A stretch of DNA of 64,000 nucleotides from Comamonas testosteroni ATCC 11996 (lineage in GTDB: Bacteria; Pseudomonadota; Gammaproteobacteria; Burkholderiales; Burkholderiaceae_C). The notes below the pieces were generated by a model. That model ran no database searches, was not told the origin of the DNA, and saw only the letters and a program-made list of their open reading frames with translations. Location: positions 33,314-97,313 of the forward strand of contig NZ_AHIL01000059.1 of the NCBI RefSeq assembly GCF_000241525.1, written 5' to 3'. Position 1 is the stretch's first letter. Every line of letters starts with the position of its first letter. Below are positions 1-9,066 of the stretch, one piece after another. Made by a program: the position numbers and the translations under genes.

Positions 1-1
1 G

Positions 2-463
2 ATTGCGCCTGGACGTTTTCACGAACAAGTGCTGAAAGCGCGGCTGGCTGGGGACTGGGCAGGCGTGCCGCTGTTGGAGGCGGCTTTGAGCGAGATATTG
101 GCGAGTGGTGACTATGACAGGCATTTACGGCGCTTGAAATCTCGCATTCATGCCGCGGTTCAGGCCGTCATGGCGCGGGTGGAGGCTAGCTTTCCCGCAG
201 GTGTCAGAGTGACAACTCCCAGCCAAGGTTTTTTGCTTTGGGTGGAGCTGCCGCTCCAGATCCATGCGATGGAGGTATACCGACGTGCGTTGGCGTTGGG
301 CATAGGCGTCAGCCCCGGTCAACTGTTTACGCCGCAGGCTGATCTGCCCAACTATCTTCGTCTAAATTGTGCCAACGATCCCACACCTCGGCTTTTGGGG
401 GCTGTTGGGCAGATTGGGGAGATATGCTGTGAGCTGATGCGGCAGGCTCAAAGCATTGATTGA
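2..463 (+). CDS. MocR-type GntR regulator, C-terminal part (cut by window edge)
   Basis: The reading frame is open from base 2 and ends at 463, so only about 153 C-terminal residues are present. They match the end of the fold-type I PLP aminotransferase-like domain of MocR/PdxR regulators: the stretch QGFLLWVELP, then GIGVSPGQLF and NYLRLNCAN is the usual small-domain pattern. The comparable end of the complete MocR gene at 36386-37786 has ATFPGN and MAPGHVF in the same places. The DNA-binding wHTH domain lies outside the window, so target and effector cannot be read. A stand-alone aminotransferase is possible but less likely. Confidence 0.7.
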   Translation: MAPGRFHEQVLKARLAGDWAGVPLLEAALSEILASGDYDRHLRRLKSRIHAAVQAVMARVEASFPAGVRVTTPSQGFLLWVELPLQIHAMEVYRRALALGIGVSPGQLFTPQADLPNYLRLNCANDPTPRLLGAVGQIGEICCELMRQAQSID

Positions 464-761
464 GTCTGTGATGTCTTAGCTCTATGACTCACCGTTTACA
501 GCCTTTCTCCATGAGGATTTGGATAACGCGTTTGCTCCAGCAGATGCAGACTAGCTTTGTGAGCTACTAAAGGAGTTCCAGCTCCTGATGGCTTAAGCCA
601 AGCACAGGCGACATCGCTCCACATTTGAGTAGTACTTGAGCTTGGAGTCAAATTTAAACGACTGCTCCTGGCCGAAAGTACCAGTTTGGCCCAGCGCCGC
701 ATTGCAGCCGTTGAAGACGGCCACCCGGCCGCAGTTTCCGGTGTGGCCGTCAGCGGCAACA
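464..761. other. Gap without a gene
   Basis: No convincing coding region is seen. Near 660-680 it contains GACTGCTCCTGGCCGAAAG, a version of a short motif that recurs in other gene-free stretches (near 47785, 49415 and 52819). It separates the MocR end from the broken recombinase. Confidence 0.5.
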
Positions 762-1386
762 TCAAATCTCCGTCTGTTCAGAGATCTCGAGGGCATCGTC
801 GACCTCAATGCCCAAGTACCTCACTGTCGACTCCAGCTTAGAGTGGCCGAGCAGTAACTGCACAGCGCTCAGGTTCTTGGTGCGGCGGTAGATCAGTGCC
901 GCCTTGGTCCTGCGCATCGCAGTGTGTCCCGTACTCCATGCGGTCCAGGCCTAGCTCGTCAACCCAGTGACCGAGGATTCGGGCGTACTGCCGTGGCCCT
1001 AGATGTGGAGGTTTGTGTAGTCTGCTCGGAAGCAAGAAGTCCTCTGATTTCAGCCCAGCTAGCTTGATCCAGGCTTGCAAGGCGTCACGGGCAGCCTGCG
1101 TGATCTCAAACTGCACTGGACGCTGAGTCTTGTGCTGCATGACGACCGCGCGCGATGCCACCTGGTCGCCGTGGCATACATCCCAAACCTTGAGGGCGAC
1201 GAGGTCGCATCCTCGCAGCTTGCTATCGATGCCTAAGTTGAAGAGAGCAAGCTCGCGCACCCGGCCTTCCATCTGGAGCCTTACGCGCAGCGCCCAGATG
1301 TCCTTGAGCTTGAACGGAGCCTTCTGCCCGACGATCTTGCCCTTGTTCCACGGCTCGCGATAAGCGGTATTACCTGTAGATCCCAT
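762..1386 (-). pseudogene. Tyrosine recombinase/phage-type integrase, frameshifted
   Basis: From the ATG at 1386 (preceded by GGGAGACC) the frame reads a tyrosine recombinase catalytic domain: the active-site Arg region (NLGIDSKLRGCDLVALK), then HKTQRPVQFEI. After EYGTH the frame breaks near 920: one extra base puts the C-terminus in another frame. There it continues as MRRTKAALIYRR, LLGHSKLESTVRYLG (the HxxR/LLGH box and catalytic Tyr) and stops at 762. All parts of the catalytic domain are present, so a single-base insertion, or a sequencing error, separates it from an intact gene of about 208 codons. A degenerate copy of its 5' end lies near 23780-23880. It has no N-terminal SAM-like domain of usual size, typical of small Comamonadaceae integrases. 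Confidence 0.8.
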
Positions 1387-1642
1387 GATGGTCTCCCATC
1401 GAGTTGAGGGGCACACAGGATGCGCGGGCTTCGACTCGCCTGAGCGACTAGTGATGCTTGGCTGCCATAGCCTTATGACTGTCAGCTTCCTGGCATAGCC
1501 ATGAACTCAACATCTCGGTCAAAAGCAGCCTTTGGGACAGGTTAAAGTATTGTTGATTCGACGGTTTCCATGTGCCCGAACTGGCTGATGAAAACATTGG
1601 TAAATGCGGCCTCGTTAGATAGCTACAGTCAGAAAGCAAGCC

Positions 1643-2152
1643 TTGATTTCTATTCGGCCAATAGCTGCCCACGAATGGCAGAAGTACCGTGATATTCGCC
1701 TGCGCGCTTTAAAGGATTCTCCCGACGCCTTCGGCAGTACTTGGGAGCGTGAAATCTTATTGACCGACGAAAGCTGGTCCATACGCATTGCTGCGGCTGC
1801 AAAATCACCCAGTAACGAGGTGTTTTTCGCAGTCAGTGGCGAACAGGCTCACGGATTGATATGGGCTCAGATTTCTGAAAAGGAATCAGATGTTGCTTGT
1901 CTGTACCAGATGTGGGTCGATCCTGCAGCCCGCGGTTTGGGTGTTGGACGTTCCTTGCTCACGGAAGCGCTTACATGGGCAAGAAAGAATGGTGCGCGAC
2001 ACGTTCAATTGGGCGTAACCGTCGCTGACTCCCCAGCCTTTAAGTTATATACGTCACAAGGCTTTCTCTCTGTCGGAAATGCTGAGCCTTTACGTGAAGG
2101 CTCGGGTCTTATGGCACAAACCATGGTGCTGGAACTGGGCGCTAGCGCATGA
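1643..2152 (+). CDS. GNAT-family N-acetyltransferase
   Basis: A 169-residue protein of GNAT fold. The acetyl-CoA-binding motif A is clear: the strand LYQMWVDPAARG is followed by RGLGVGRSLL. A C-terminal GVTVADSPAFKLYTSQGF has the usual AFKLY..GF pattern near motif B. Substrate is not readable. The start is a TTG at 1643 giving MISIRPI, the expected N-terminal strand; the upstream RBS is weak (GAAAGCAAG). It stands alone between the broken integrase and a repeat-rich gap. Confidence 0.75.
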   Translation: MISIRPIAAHEWQKYRDIRLRALKDSPDAFGSTWEREILLTDESWSIRIAAAAKSPSNEVFFAVSGEQAHGLIWAQISEKESDVACLYQMWVDPAARGLGVGRSLLTEALTWARKNGARHVQLGVTVADSPAFKLYTSQGFLSVGNAEPLREGSGLMAQTMVLELGASA

Positions 2153-2734
2153 CTGCTTAGGGTCGCAAGCTCCTGTTCGCACGACGTGACAGCGGACATC
2201 CAGCAACCATCGGCCAGCACTTGATGGTCACTGTCCGCAGTTCCCCTGAAACATGTCGTTGGACAGTCGCCAGCGTCGATGCTCGGATGGCTGTTATGGA
2301 GCGGTAACCGAAAGGTTGCGATGCGGCAACGAGCAGCAGCAATCGCTGCACAACAGACACCTGTTGACGAAGCACGAACAACAGCAATGGGTCGACTACT
2401 GGCCGACGCGAACGACCGCTAACGGGTACCTCAGGTTTGTGGCGCTGCCCCATTAAGTCTGCCATTCGGCGACAGACCGTTCACAGCCTGCAGCAGCCCG
2501 CTACGCAAAGGTGGCGACCGACGGCTTCTGGTAAATCTGCGACAGTCGCAGATCGCCCCATCGCAGACCTTCGCGTGCTGTCGCCTCAGGTCTGCTTGGC
2601 AGAACTTGCTAACAGAGAGGACGCACAAGCCTGCACTGAACCAGACAAGGTCTGGCCGCAAGGATCTAGAAAATACTTGAGCGGGGCTTGAAACCGGAAG
2701 CGTGCGGCAGCTGCCGCTCCTGGATACCGACAGC
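2153..2734. other. Gap without a gene, carrying repeat copy A
   Basis: About 580 bp without a believable gene between the GNAT gene and the 3' end of the MerR gene. Short ORFs on both strands have no recognisable domain and overlap each other. The stretch holds dispersed repeat copy A (2385-2495) and several short inverted segments such as TCTGCGACAGTCGCAGA near 2533. Confidence 0.5.
2385..2495 (+). repeat. Dispersed intergenic repeat, copy A
   Basis: Contains CAATGGGTCGACTACTGGCC, then CGAACGACCGCTAACGGGTA and CCTCAGGTTTGTGGCGC, followed by AAGTCTGCCATTCGGCGACA. The same block occurs at 50731-50840, inverted at 52829-52935, and partly at 57206-57238. All copies lie outside intact genes. Confidence 0.75.
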
Positions 2735-3124
2735 TCAGCTCGAAGCCTTGGCCAGTTGCTGCAGCTCAAGTTGTCTGGCAGCGCTGGCTTCGAGGTTTGC
2801 ACGTTCTTCATCCAGATAGCGATAAATGCTTTTGAGGTCCGCGATTTTCTGTCTGATCTCCGCCATCTTCTTTTCAATGAGCTTGGCGCCGTCAGCACAA
2901 TCGATCGTCTTGTTCCGCTGTGCATCCAGAATCTGGCCTATTTCCCCCAGCGAAAAACCCATGCTTTGCGCGCGCTGGATGAAGTTCAGATCCTGCAGAG
3001 TTTGCGCAGTGTAGACGCGATAGTTGTTGGTTCGTCGCGTCGGCGAGATCAGGCCGATTTGCTCGTAGTAACGCAAAGTATGGCGGCTGGCGCCGCTGCG
3101 GGTCTCAAGTTCGCCGATTCTCAT
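2735..3124 (-). CDS. MerR-family transcriptional regulator
   Basis: A 129-residue protein with the N-terminal MerR winged helix (MRIGELETRSGASRHTLRYY, then EQIGLISPTRR) and a long C-terminal dimerisation helix rich in Lys, Glu and Leu (about residues 80-125). The C-terminal half lacks the Cys set of metal-sensing members, so an organic or redox signal is more likely. It is divergent from the dehydratase gene at 3198. The shared gap contains an elongated-spacer promoter with a dyad, the classic MerR target, so it probably controls that gene and itself. Confidence 0.85.
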   Translation of the reverse strand: MRIGELETRSGASRHTLRYYEQIGLISPTRRTNNYRVYTAQTLQDLNFIQRAQSMGFSLGEIGQILDAQRNKTIDCADGAKLIEKKMAEIRQKIADLKSIYRYLDEERANLEASAARQLELQQLAKASS

Positions 3125-3135
3125 GAAAATACCGC

Positions 3136-3167
3136 TTGACTATAGAGTTAGGTCGACACTCTACATT
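3136..3167 (+). promoter_or_regulatory. MerR-type promoter with dyad operator
   Basis: A -35 TTGACT at 3136-3141 and a -10 TACATT at 3162-3167 are separated by 20 bp, the long spacing of MerR-activated promoters. The inverted repeat TAGAGT (3143-3148) / ACTCTA (3158-3163) lies in the spacer. It faces the dehydratase gene starting at 3198. Confidence 0.65.
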
Positions 3168-3197
3168 TGATTTCTCACCCAACCAAGGAGCAGGAGA

Positions 3198-4277
3198 ATG
3201 AGCGTGGAGTGCTTTGTCACGGGAGGGACCGGCTTCATCGGTCAACATTTGCTGGCGAACCTGAGTGCCAAGGGTCACACCGTCCGGGTGTTGATGCGTC
3301 GCCCCGAGCGACTGGCTGCACTGCGAGAGCAAGTCGACAATCTGGGAGGGACTGCAACCCGGATATTTGCCATTGCTGGCGACCTGGAGCGGGACAACCT
3401 CGGGCTGAGCCCTGCCGACCAGGCAGTGCTAAAGCAGTCAAGAGTCGTATTCCACCTGGGTGCCCACTTCGCTTGGGGGCTTTCATTGGAGCATTCTCGT
3501 GCGGTCAATGTAGAAGGGGCAAAGCGCGTGGCGCTGTTGGCGGCTGGGCAAAAAAGCCGCTTGGTGATGATCGGCGGCTACATGCTGAAGAATCATGAAC
3601 ATCTGCTGCGCATCGGAATTGATCCTCGCCATCCGGAGCTGACGAATTGGCCTGCCGTCTACAGGCGCGTCGGTGCTTACGAGGCGAGCAAGCTGGAGGC
3701 GCACTTTGCGACTCTGCAGCTCATGTCCGCCAAGGGCGGGGAAGCTACCGTAGTTCACCCCGCAACGGTTTGTGGCCACAGCCGCACGGGACATATCCTT
3801 GACGGTCAGCCGCTGGTGACGCTGATACGCAATCTTGCGCAGGGAAAGCTGGCTGCAGTGCCCGGTACCGCCGAGCATTGGCTGCCACTGGTCACCGTGG
3901 ATTACCTGGTCGAGTTGGTGGCAGCTTGTGCTTTCGATCCTGCCATGGTGGGCAAGGAACTGCTGGCGCTTGATGACCAAAGCCCCAACTTGCGGGAGCT
4001 CCTGGGACAGGTGGCACAACCCATGGGCCTGCAGCCTCCCAGGCATCACATTTCCCTGCGATTGCTGAAGTTGCTGCTGAGTATTCCTCCCATCGCACGC
4101 CTCTTGAATACGAACGCTGAAGCCTTGGACTTTATCCAGACCACTCGCTTTGATACGGCAGCAGTCGAGCAATTTGCCAACAGGCATGGAATAGCCAAAC
4201 CGGATATACGCCAGTCTTTGCAGCACACTGCAATGTTCGTCAACTCATATTGGGTCGCCAAGCACAGGGCTGCCTGA
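3198..4277 (+). CDS. NAD(P)-dependent epimerase/dehydratase (extended SDR)
   Basis: A 359-residue extended short-chain dehydrogenase/reductase. The nucleotide-binding motif TGGTGFIG is at residues 8-15, an acidic/Asp pattern follows (AGDLERDNLG), and the catalytic YxxxK appears as YEASK. The N-terminal Rossmann fold is followed by a substrate-binding half with HPATVCGHSRTGHI and VDYLVELV, typical of the dihydroflavonol-reductase-like and steroid-dehydrogenase-like subgroups. Start ATG at 3198 follows AAGGAGCAGGAGA. It is divergent from the MerR regulator, whose target-like promoter is just upstream. The substrate is not known. Confidence 0.8.
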   Translation: MSVECFVTGGTGFIGQHLLANLSAKGHTVRVLMRRPERLAALREQVDNLGGTATRIFAIAGDLERDNLGLSPADQAVLKQSRVVFHLGAHFAWGLSLEHSRAVNVEGAKRVALLAAGQKSRLVMIGGYMLKNHEHLLRIGIDPRHPELTNWPAVYRRVGAYEASKLEAHFATLQLMSAKGGEATVVHPATVCGHSRTGHILDGQPLVTLIRNLAQGKLAAVPGTAEHWLPLVTVDYLVELVAACAFDPAMVGKELLALDDQSPNLRELLGQVAQPMGLQPPRHHISLRLLKLLLSIPPIARLLNTNAEALDFIQTTRFDTAAVEQFANRHGIAKPDIRQSLQHTAMFVNSYWVAKHRAA

Positions 4278-4547
4278 CTTATTCCTTGGGGCTCCAAACA
4301 ACGTCAAGATCCAAGGCGGTCGTACGCAGCAGGACAGCGCGGTCTCGGGCATGGCGCAGATGTGCGCTTGCAAATGTCCGCAAGGGTCTGCTGCACTATT
4401 TCGACACACGCAAAAGCAGTCATCCAGAGGATGTCGGACATGGCAACAGATCGCATGGCCGCTCTGGGATGGAATCGGTATTCAAGGCCGGCCGACAAGA
4501 CGGCTACCGGCAAGAGAGGTCATCGCCGCGGCAAATGGGACGCACAC

Positions 4548-4940
4548 TCACGACAAGGTGGATGCACATTCACGACAGCGGCCATACAGCGTAATTTCAT
4601 GGCTATCGACCAGAAAACCAGGTGGTGCCAAGCCCGCCAGGTCGCCGGGACAAGCATGTACATCGAAAACCCGCTGACAGACGGTGCACTGGAAATGGTG
4701 GTGGTGGCCGTGGTGAGCTACCTCATACATGGGCGTGCGCTCAGGCAAGTGGACCTCATGAAGAAAACCCTCTTCAGCCATCGCTTTGAGAGCCCGGTAC
4801 ACGGTCGCAATCCCCAGCCCAGGTAGCGTTGCCTGCGCCAGCTCCAGCACCTCCTGTGGCGCAAGCGGCCTGCCGGCCTTCGTCATGGCCTGCTCAATAG
4901 CCGCGCGCTGCTTCGTGGATCGTTGCTTGGAGGGGGTCAT
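4548..4940 (-). CDS. Fur-family metalloregulator (Fur/Zur-like)
   Basis: A 130-residue Fur-superfamily repressor. It has an N-terminal winged helix (LGIATVYRALKAMAEEGFL), the His-rich hinge HHGHHHHFQC, a first CxxC (CTVC), and a second CxxC at the C-terminus (CREC), together the structural zinc site. The HHHHF pattern is frequent in Zur but is also found in Fur and PerR, so the sensed metal cannot be fixed from sequence. It is short for Fur. It lies 1.25 kb from the Fur-box-like site at 6193-6221, but a direct link is only inference. Confidence 0.8.
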   Translation of the reverse strand: MTPSKQRSTKQRAAIEQAMTKAGRPLAPQEVLELAQATLPGLGIATVYRALKAMAEEGFLHEVHLPERTPMYEVAHHGHHHHFQCTVCQRVFDVHACPGDLAGLAPPGFLVDSHEITLYGRCRECASTLS

Positions 4941-5008
4941 TGTGGCGAGGCTATGTCATGGAAGCGAGGGAGGCAATATTGTGCCCTGGCTCGCCTCTTG
5001 ACCGGCCC

Positions 5009-6178
5009 CTACAGGTACTTGAGCCAGGTGATGTCGCGTCGACGCTGCTTGAGTGCAGCAAACCAGCGAACGGCGGGATACAAGGCCACGGCCAGCAGCG
5101 CCGAGATCACCCATAGCCAAAGAAAACTGCTCAGCCCGAACAGTTGTCCCTGGTTGGTCCCCCAGACCGCCATTGCACCCAGATACATGAACTTGAGCAC
5201 GTACAGATGCAGCACATAAAAGAACATGGGCGCGGCGCCCAGCGTGGCCAGAAGCTGCAGCCAGCGGCGGCCTGTGGCTTTCTCGAACGCTGTGAGCAGC
5301 AGCAATCCGATGCCGAGCGTCAATAGCAGGAACAACAGTGAAGGCGGATACTTGGTGACGTTGAACCAGGACATGACCGTCCGCAGCGCATCCGCACCGG
5401 CCAGCCAAGGTGCATCGCCATACACGTTCAGCGTGCGCAGCAGAGCAAAGCCCAGCAGGCAGCTCACGCCTGCAACGAGCAGATGGTGCCTGCGCTGCGT
5501 CGCGTCACAGGCTTTGCCAAACCACGGTCCAATGCCGTAGCCCAGGGCGATCACGCCAATCCAGGGCAGCACAGGATAGGACGTGCGCAGTTGCAAGCCC
5601 GCCAGCTCCAGCCAACCACGGTCATGCAGGATTGCCCAGGGGATATGCATCACGTGATCCGGCGGGAAATGCAGGCTATCGAACAGGTTGTGCCCTGCTA
5701 CCAGCACCAGGCCCAACAGCAGCAAAGCCTTGCGTGGCAGCCACACCAGCACCGACAGCGCCAGCATGGAAAGACCAATGGCCCAGATCACTTGCAGGAA
5801 GATCCTGGCGGGGGGAAATTGAAAAGTCCAGGCGAAGTTGACTACCGTCACCTCCAGCAGCACCAAGAACAGGCCGCGCCGCCACAGGAAGCCCGACGCG
5901 GCACTCGCCTGACCCGCCTCGGCATGGCGGCTGGCATACAGATAGGCCCCCAAGCCTGTCAGAAACACAAACACTGGCGCACACAGATGGGCCAGCATGC
6001 GCGGAAAGAACAGGCCGGGCGGAGTCTCCGCCACCACCATCGGGTCCGGTACTTGCAGATGCAGGTAAAAGGTTTCACGGACATGGTCAAGCAGCATGAA
6101 CAGCATGACAAGACCACGCAGCGCATCGATCGATTGCAGACGGCCAGCACTCGCTAGCGAAGACGGAGAAGGTGACAA
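5009..6178 (-). CDS. DUF1624/heparan-alpha-glucosaminide N-acetyltransferase-like membrane protein
   Basis: A 389-residue polytopic membrane protein. The N-terminus reads RLQSIDALRGLVMLFMLLDH, the signature of the DUF1624/acyltransferase_3-like group, with the conserved membrane His (LLDHVRE). About ten hydrophobic segments follow (for example LMLALSVLVW, LLVAGVSCLLGFALL, LLFLLLTLGIGLLLL). Family members are thought to move acyl groups across the inner membrane to sugars or envelope polymers; the acceptor here is unknown. It is divergent from the porin gene at 6297 and shares the Fur-box-like region with it. Confidence 0.8.
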   Translation of the reverse strand: MSPSPSSLASAGRLQSIDALRGLVMLFMLLDHVRETFYLHLQVPDPMVVAETPPGLFFPRMLAHLCAPVFVFLTGLGAYLYASRHAEAGQASAASGFLWRRGLFLVLLEVTVVNFAWTFQFPPARIFLQVIWAIGLSMLALSVLVWLPRKALLLLGLVLVAGHNLFDSLHFPPDHVMHIPWAILHDRGWLELAGLQLRTSYPVLPWIGVIALGYGIGPWFGKACDATQRRHHLLVAGVSCLLGFALLRTLNVYGDAPWLAGADALRTVMSWFNVTKYPPSLLFLLLTLGIGLLLLTAFEKATGRRWLQLLATLGAAPMFFYVLHLYVLKFMYLGAMAVWGTNQGQLFGLSSFLWLWVISALLAVALYPAVRWFAALKQRRRDITWLKYL

Positions 6179-6192
6179 GCTGTTTGCTCTAT

Positions 6193-6221
6193 TGATATTG
6201 AATTATCACTATCATATCAAT
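6193..6221. promoter_or_regulatory. Fur-box-like site between divergent genes
   Basis: TTGATAT and ATATCAA arms enclose an AT-rich centre. On the minus strand it reads GATAGT-GATAAT-TCAATATC, close to the Fur hexamer series. It sits between the DUF1624 gene and the porin gene, suggesting metal-dependent control of one or both. Confidence 0.5.
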
Positions 6222-6296
6222 TCTATGCTTACCCGCACGTGGTTCCAGCTCTTCCCTTCAAGCAAGCAAACCATGTGCCCAAGAACGCAGGAGCAC

Positions 6297-7661
6297 ATGC
6301 ACGCTGCCTTCCCTGAAAAATCTACCGTGACCTCCCGCCCCACCCTCTGCTGCCCTGCAATCGTCGCTGCCCTCCTCCTGGCCGGTGGCCAAGCCTTCGC
6401 TATTGGACAGGAAGAGGCCAAAGGCTTTGCCGAGGGCAGTTCTCTCATCATGCAAAACCGCATGCTTTCAGAGCAACTCGACTATCAAAATGGCAGCAGC
6501 TTTCGCGCCGCAAGTGGGCAAAGAGGCCAAACCCTTGCTCGCGAATCGGCCTACGGGCTCATGCTCAATTACGAATCAGGCTACACACGGGGCCTTGTTG
6601 GAGTGGGGCTTGATGCGCATGCCTATGGTGCCCTCAATCTAGGCACCGAAGCGAACCATGCACGCGCAACACCTCGCTACGTGGCCAGGGATGGACAAGG
6701 GATTGCCGATCGTTTTGGGCGCGCCGGCGCTGCGCTGAAAATTCGAATGTCAGCCACCGAGCTGAAGGTGGGCGAGATGCGGACCAGGTCCCCGCTCTTC
6801 AGTTCGTCCGATACTCGATTGCTGCCTGAAAGCAATCGAGGCTGGCAAATCATCAGCACGGACATCCCTGCGCTCACACTGCAAGCCGGACGCTTTACCG
6901 GCTGGGCTGACCGCAACGCCCGCAAGAACGGCGCCGATCTGCAGGCCAACTACTCGGGCGTGACCGGCAGCTCCTTCAGCTTTATAGGCGGTACATGGGT
7001 CACGCCCATCACCAACCTCACGCTCAGCAGCTACTACGGGCAATACGCGGACAACTGGAACACCGCGTATTTGGGAAGTTTCTACAAGCTTCCTCTGCCA
7101 GATAAGCGTTCACTGTCGTTCAATCTGAATATCTATCGCAGCACCGACACCGGCAGGGCAAAGTCAGGCGTCATCGACACCACCACCTGGAGCTTGATGA
7201 GCAGCTACGCCATAGGTGCCCACAAATTCGGTCTCGGCCACCAGAAGGTCAGCGGGAACAACCCGTTTGACTATGTGAATCGCGGCTCCATCTGGCTGGA
7301 AAACGCGATGCAGCTGTCCGACTTCAACGGTCCGCGCGAAGCCTCGTGGCAGCTCAGGTACGACGTGGACCTGAGCTCCATTGCAACCCCTGGATTGAGC
7401 GCAGGCGTGGCCTACACCAGAGGCTCCGGTATCGACAACAGCCGTCTCAACGCAGTGTATGCCAGCTACCTCGGCTATTCGGCAGCCAACGGCAAACACT
7501 GGGAGCGAGACATTCAGGTTCGATACACGGTGCAACATGGGGCGGCAAAGAACCTGAGCTTGCAGTTGCGCTACGGAGTGCATCGAACGAATAAAGCGCA
7601 AGGTGAAGCCAATATGAATCAGCTTCGACTACAAGCGGAGCTTCCATTCAAGATCCTGTAA
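6297..7661 (+). CDS. OprD-family outer-membrane porin
   Basis: A 455-residue outer-membrane protein. The chosen ATG (6297) follows CAGGAG and gives a signal peptide ending in LLLAGGQAFA. Mature sequence starts with GFAEGSSLIMQNRML, matching the GFxEDSxLxxxxRN opening of OprD porins. The rest is alternating beta strands with aromatic girdles (SSYYGQYADNWNTAYLGSFY) and a final strand LRLQAELPFKIL. OprD channels take up basic amino acids, aromatic acids or other small carboxylates. The longer frame upstream would run through the Fur-box-like site and is rejected. Terminal residue is Leu rather than Phe, seen in some OprD proteins. Confidence 0.8.
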   Translation: MHAAFPEKSTVTSRPTLCCPAIVAALLLAGGQAFAIGQEEAKGFAEGSSLIMQNRMLSEQLDYQNGSSFRAASGQRGQTLARESAYGLMLNYESGYTRGLVGVGLDAHAYGALNLGTEANHARATPRYVARDGQGIADRFGRAGAALKIRMSATELKVGEMRTRSPLFSSSDTRLLPESNRGWQIISTDIPALTLQAGRFTGWADRNARKNGADLQANYSGVTGSSFSFIGGTWVTPITNLTLSSYYGQYADNWNTAYLGSFYKLPLPDKRSLSFNLNIYRSTDTGRAKSGVIDTTTWSLMSSYAIGAHKFGLGHQKVSGNNPFDYVNRGSIWLENAMQLSDFNGPREASWQLRYDVDLSSIATPGLSAGVAYTRGSGIDNSRLNAVYASYLGYSAANGKHWERDIQVRYTVQHGAAKNLSLQLRYGVHRTNKAQGEANMNQLRLQAELPFKIL

Positions 7662-7905
7662 ACCTGAACGAACTGCCTGATGGGCTGCAATCAGTGATTC
7701 ATGGCGGCCCCGTCTTCTTCCGATACCGGGCATGAAGCGGCCGATGGGGAAAGTTCAAGGCCGACCGCTTTCGGGGGCATGGGTGAAATGGAGGCCCCGG
7801 CCACAGGCTGTCGCCGAAGGCATGCGAAACTGACGCTCAGCACAGGTATCGAGTATCGGATGGCAGTGAGGAGGGACATGCAACCGAAGGGGTCGCGAGC
7901 GATCT

Positions 7906-8403
7906 TCATCCGAAATGAGAGAAGATGATCCACCCACGCTTGGGAATGACGATCAGGCCAGACTCATGCCCAGTTGCATAAAAGGAGCCGGGTTCTCTCA
8001 ACGCCTCATTGATACCGCGCTCCATTTCGGAGGGAATATCCGAGCACCCCTCGTTCATACCGGTCAGCCAGCCGTTTCGAACCACTTCGTCCTTCGGCTC
8101 GATGTAGGGTGTTTCCTTCCAGTCACTGTATTCACGACCTTTATGCCGCCTGGCCTGCTTGGCGTCTCTTAAAGCATCAAGCCCATTCGTGCGAATGCGC
8201 TCCAGCGATGGCCCATCCATTTTGTAGATAGCTGCTCCGCAACCTTCTCTCAATCCGCCACTGTCTTCTATAAACAGTAGCTCTTCAACCTCAATCGCCT
8301 GAGGCAGGTAGCCTTCGTACCAGTAGCTGTTGAGGCCTGCACAGCCTCGGGTTGCAAGCAGGAGCGCAGCCACAATTGAAAGTGCCATCAAACTGAGCTT
8401 CAT
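7906..8403 (-). CDS. Hypothetical exported protein
   Basis: A 165-residue protein from the ATG at 8403, with a hydrophobic signal segment (MKLSLMALSIVAALLLATRG) followed by Cys, which may be a non-canonical lipobox. The mature part is charged, contains two Cys (EGCGAA and NEGCSD) that could pair, and ends with GLIVIPKRGWIIFSHFG. No known domain was recognised. It is divergent from the small gene at 8490, with about 85 bp between them. Confidence 0.55.
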   Translation of the reverse strand: MKLSLMALSIVAALLLATRGCAGLNSYWYEGYLPQAIEVEELLFIEDSGGLREGCGAAIYKMDGPSLERIRTNGLDALRDAKQARRHKGREYSDWKETPYIEPKDEVVRNGWLTGMNEGCSDIPSEMERGINEALREPGSFYATGHESGLIVIPKRGWIIFSHFG

Positions 8404-8489
8404 TGCGCCTCTCATATCGCCCTAGGGTAACCTTTCAGTCAAGCCGACCCGCATTCTGCAGTTGGCTTATCTGGCACATCAGACACTCC

Positions 8490-8900
8490 ATGTCCCTCTC
8501 CTTGTACCTGGCCGATCATGCCAACCTCCAGACGCCTTGCAGTGATATATCGCCGGTCACCTTCAATGACGACGGCTGCTACTGGTTCCTTTACCGCTAC
8601 TTTGAATCAGCAAACCTCGAACGCCACAAAGGCGAGTTGATTGATCTTTACGGTGGCGGTGTCATCGAAGGGTATCAGCTGCATCGCCTTCGCACCGAGC
8701 TTGAGCAAGCAATGCAGGATGTCGCGCATAAGCCCGATTCCTGGCTGGTTCTCGTTGGCTGGCAGGGCGGGAGCGTTTGCGTCGAGACTGAAAACTGGCG
8801 CAAAGTCGAAAAGCTCGAAGTGCTTCACGCCATCACTTCGCTCCTCGCACTCATACAGTCAAGCTCCCCTGCGCGAAAGCTTGTCTGCGATGGCGACTGA
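8490..8900 (+). CDS. Hypothetical protein
   Basis: A 136-residue protein from the ATG at 8490 (MSLSLYLADH). It is predicted soluble, with patterns VTFNDDGCYWFLYRYFE and SWLVLVGWQGG. Composition and size resemble small immunity or SMI1-like proteins but no family is recognised. The longer upstream frame has no RBS and poor composition, so the internal Met is preferred. Confidence 0.5.
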   Translation: MSLSLYLADHANLQTPCSDISPVTFNDDGCYWFLYRYFESANLERHKGELIDLYGGGVIEGYQLHRLRTELEQAMQDVAHKPDSWLVLVGWQGGSVCVETENWRKVEKLEVLHAITSLLALIQSSSPARKLVCDGD

Positions 8901-8902
8901 AG

Positions 8903-9066
8903 TGGCCAGGCTTCGCGCATCATGGCGCCATAGCCGCCCATCATGCCGTTGACGAACAGGCCCACGAGCGCTCCGGCCCGGAGCATGGCCACGGAATCCG
9001 ACTGCTGAGAGTAGAGCACCGCCATGATGACCGAACCCGGCAGTAAGATCAGGAAGCCTGCGGCCT
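8903..9066 (-). pseudogene. MFS transporter fragment
   Basis: Read on the minus strand this stretch encodes AAGFLILLPGSVIMAVLYS, then AGALVGLFVNGMMGGYGAMM, which are consecutive transmembrane helices of an aromatic-acid/sialate-type major facilitator. The GMMGGYGA motif is typical of the final third of such proteins. There is no start, and the reading frame runs into unrelated sequence at both ends, so about 55 residues of a lost transporter gene remain. Confidence 0.65.

Noticed and set aside
3483..4226. Minus-strand 247-codon frame in the dehydratase gene
   Set aside because: Antisense shadow of a clear SDR gene.
4250..4826. Several overlapping plus-strand frames near the Fur-family gene
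   Set aside because: They contradict the clear Fur-family frame on the minus strand and lack domains.
7691..7937. Short frames on both strands after the porin gene
   Set aside because: No RBS, no domain and mutual overlap; treated as non-coding.
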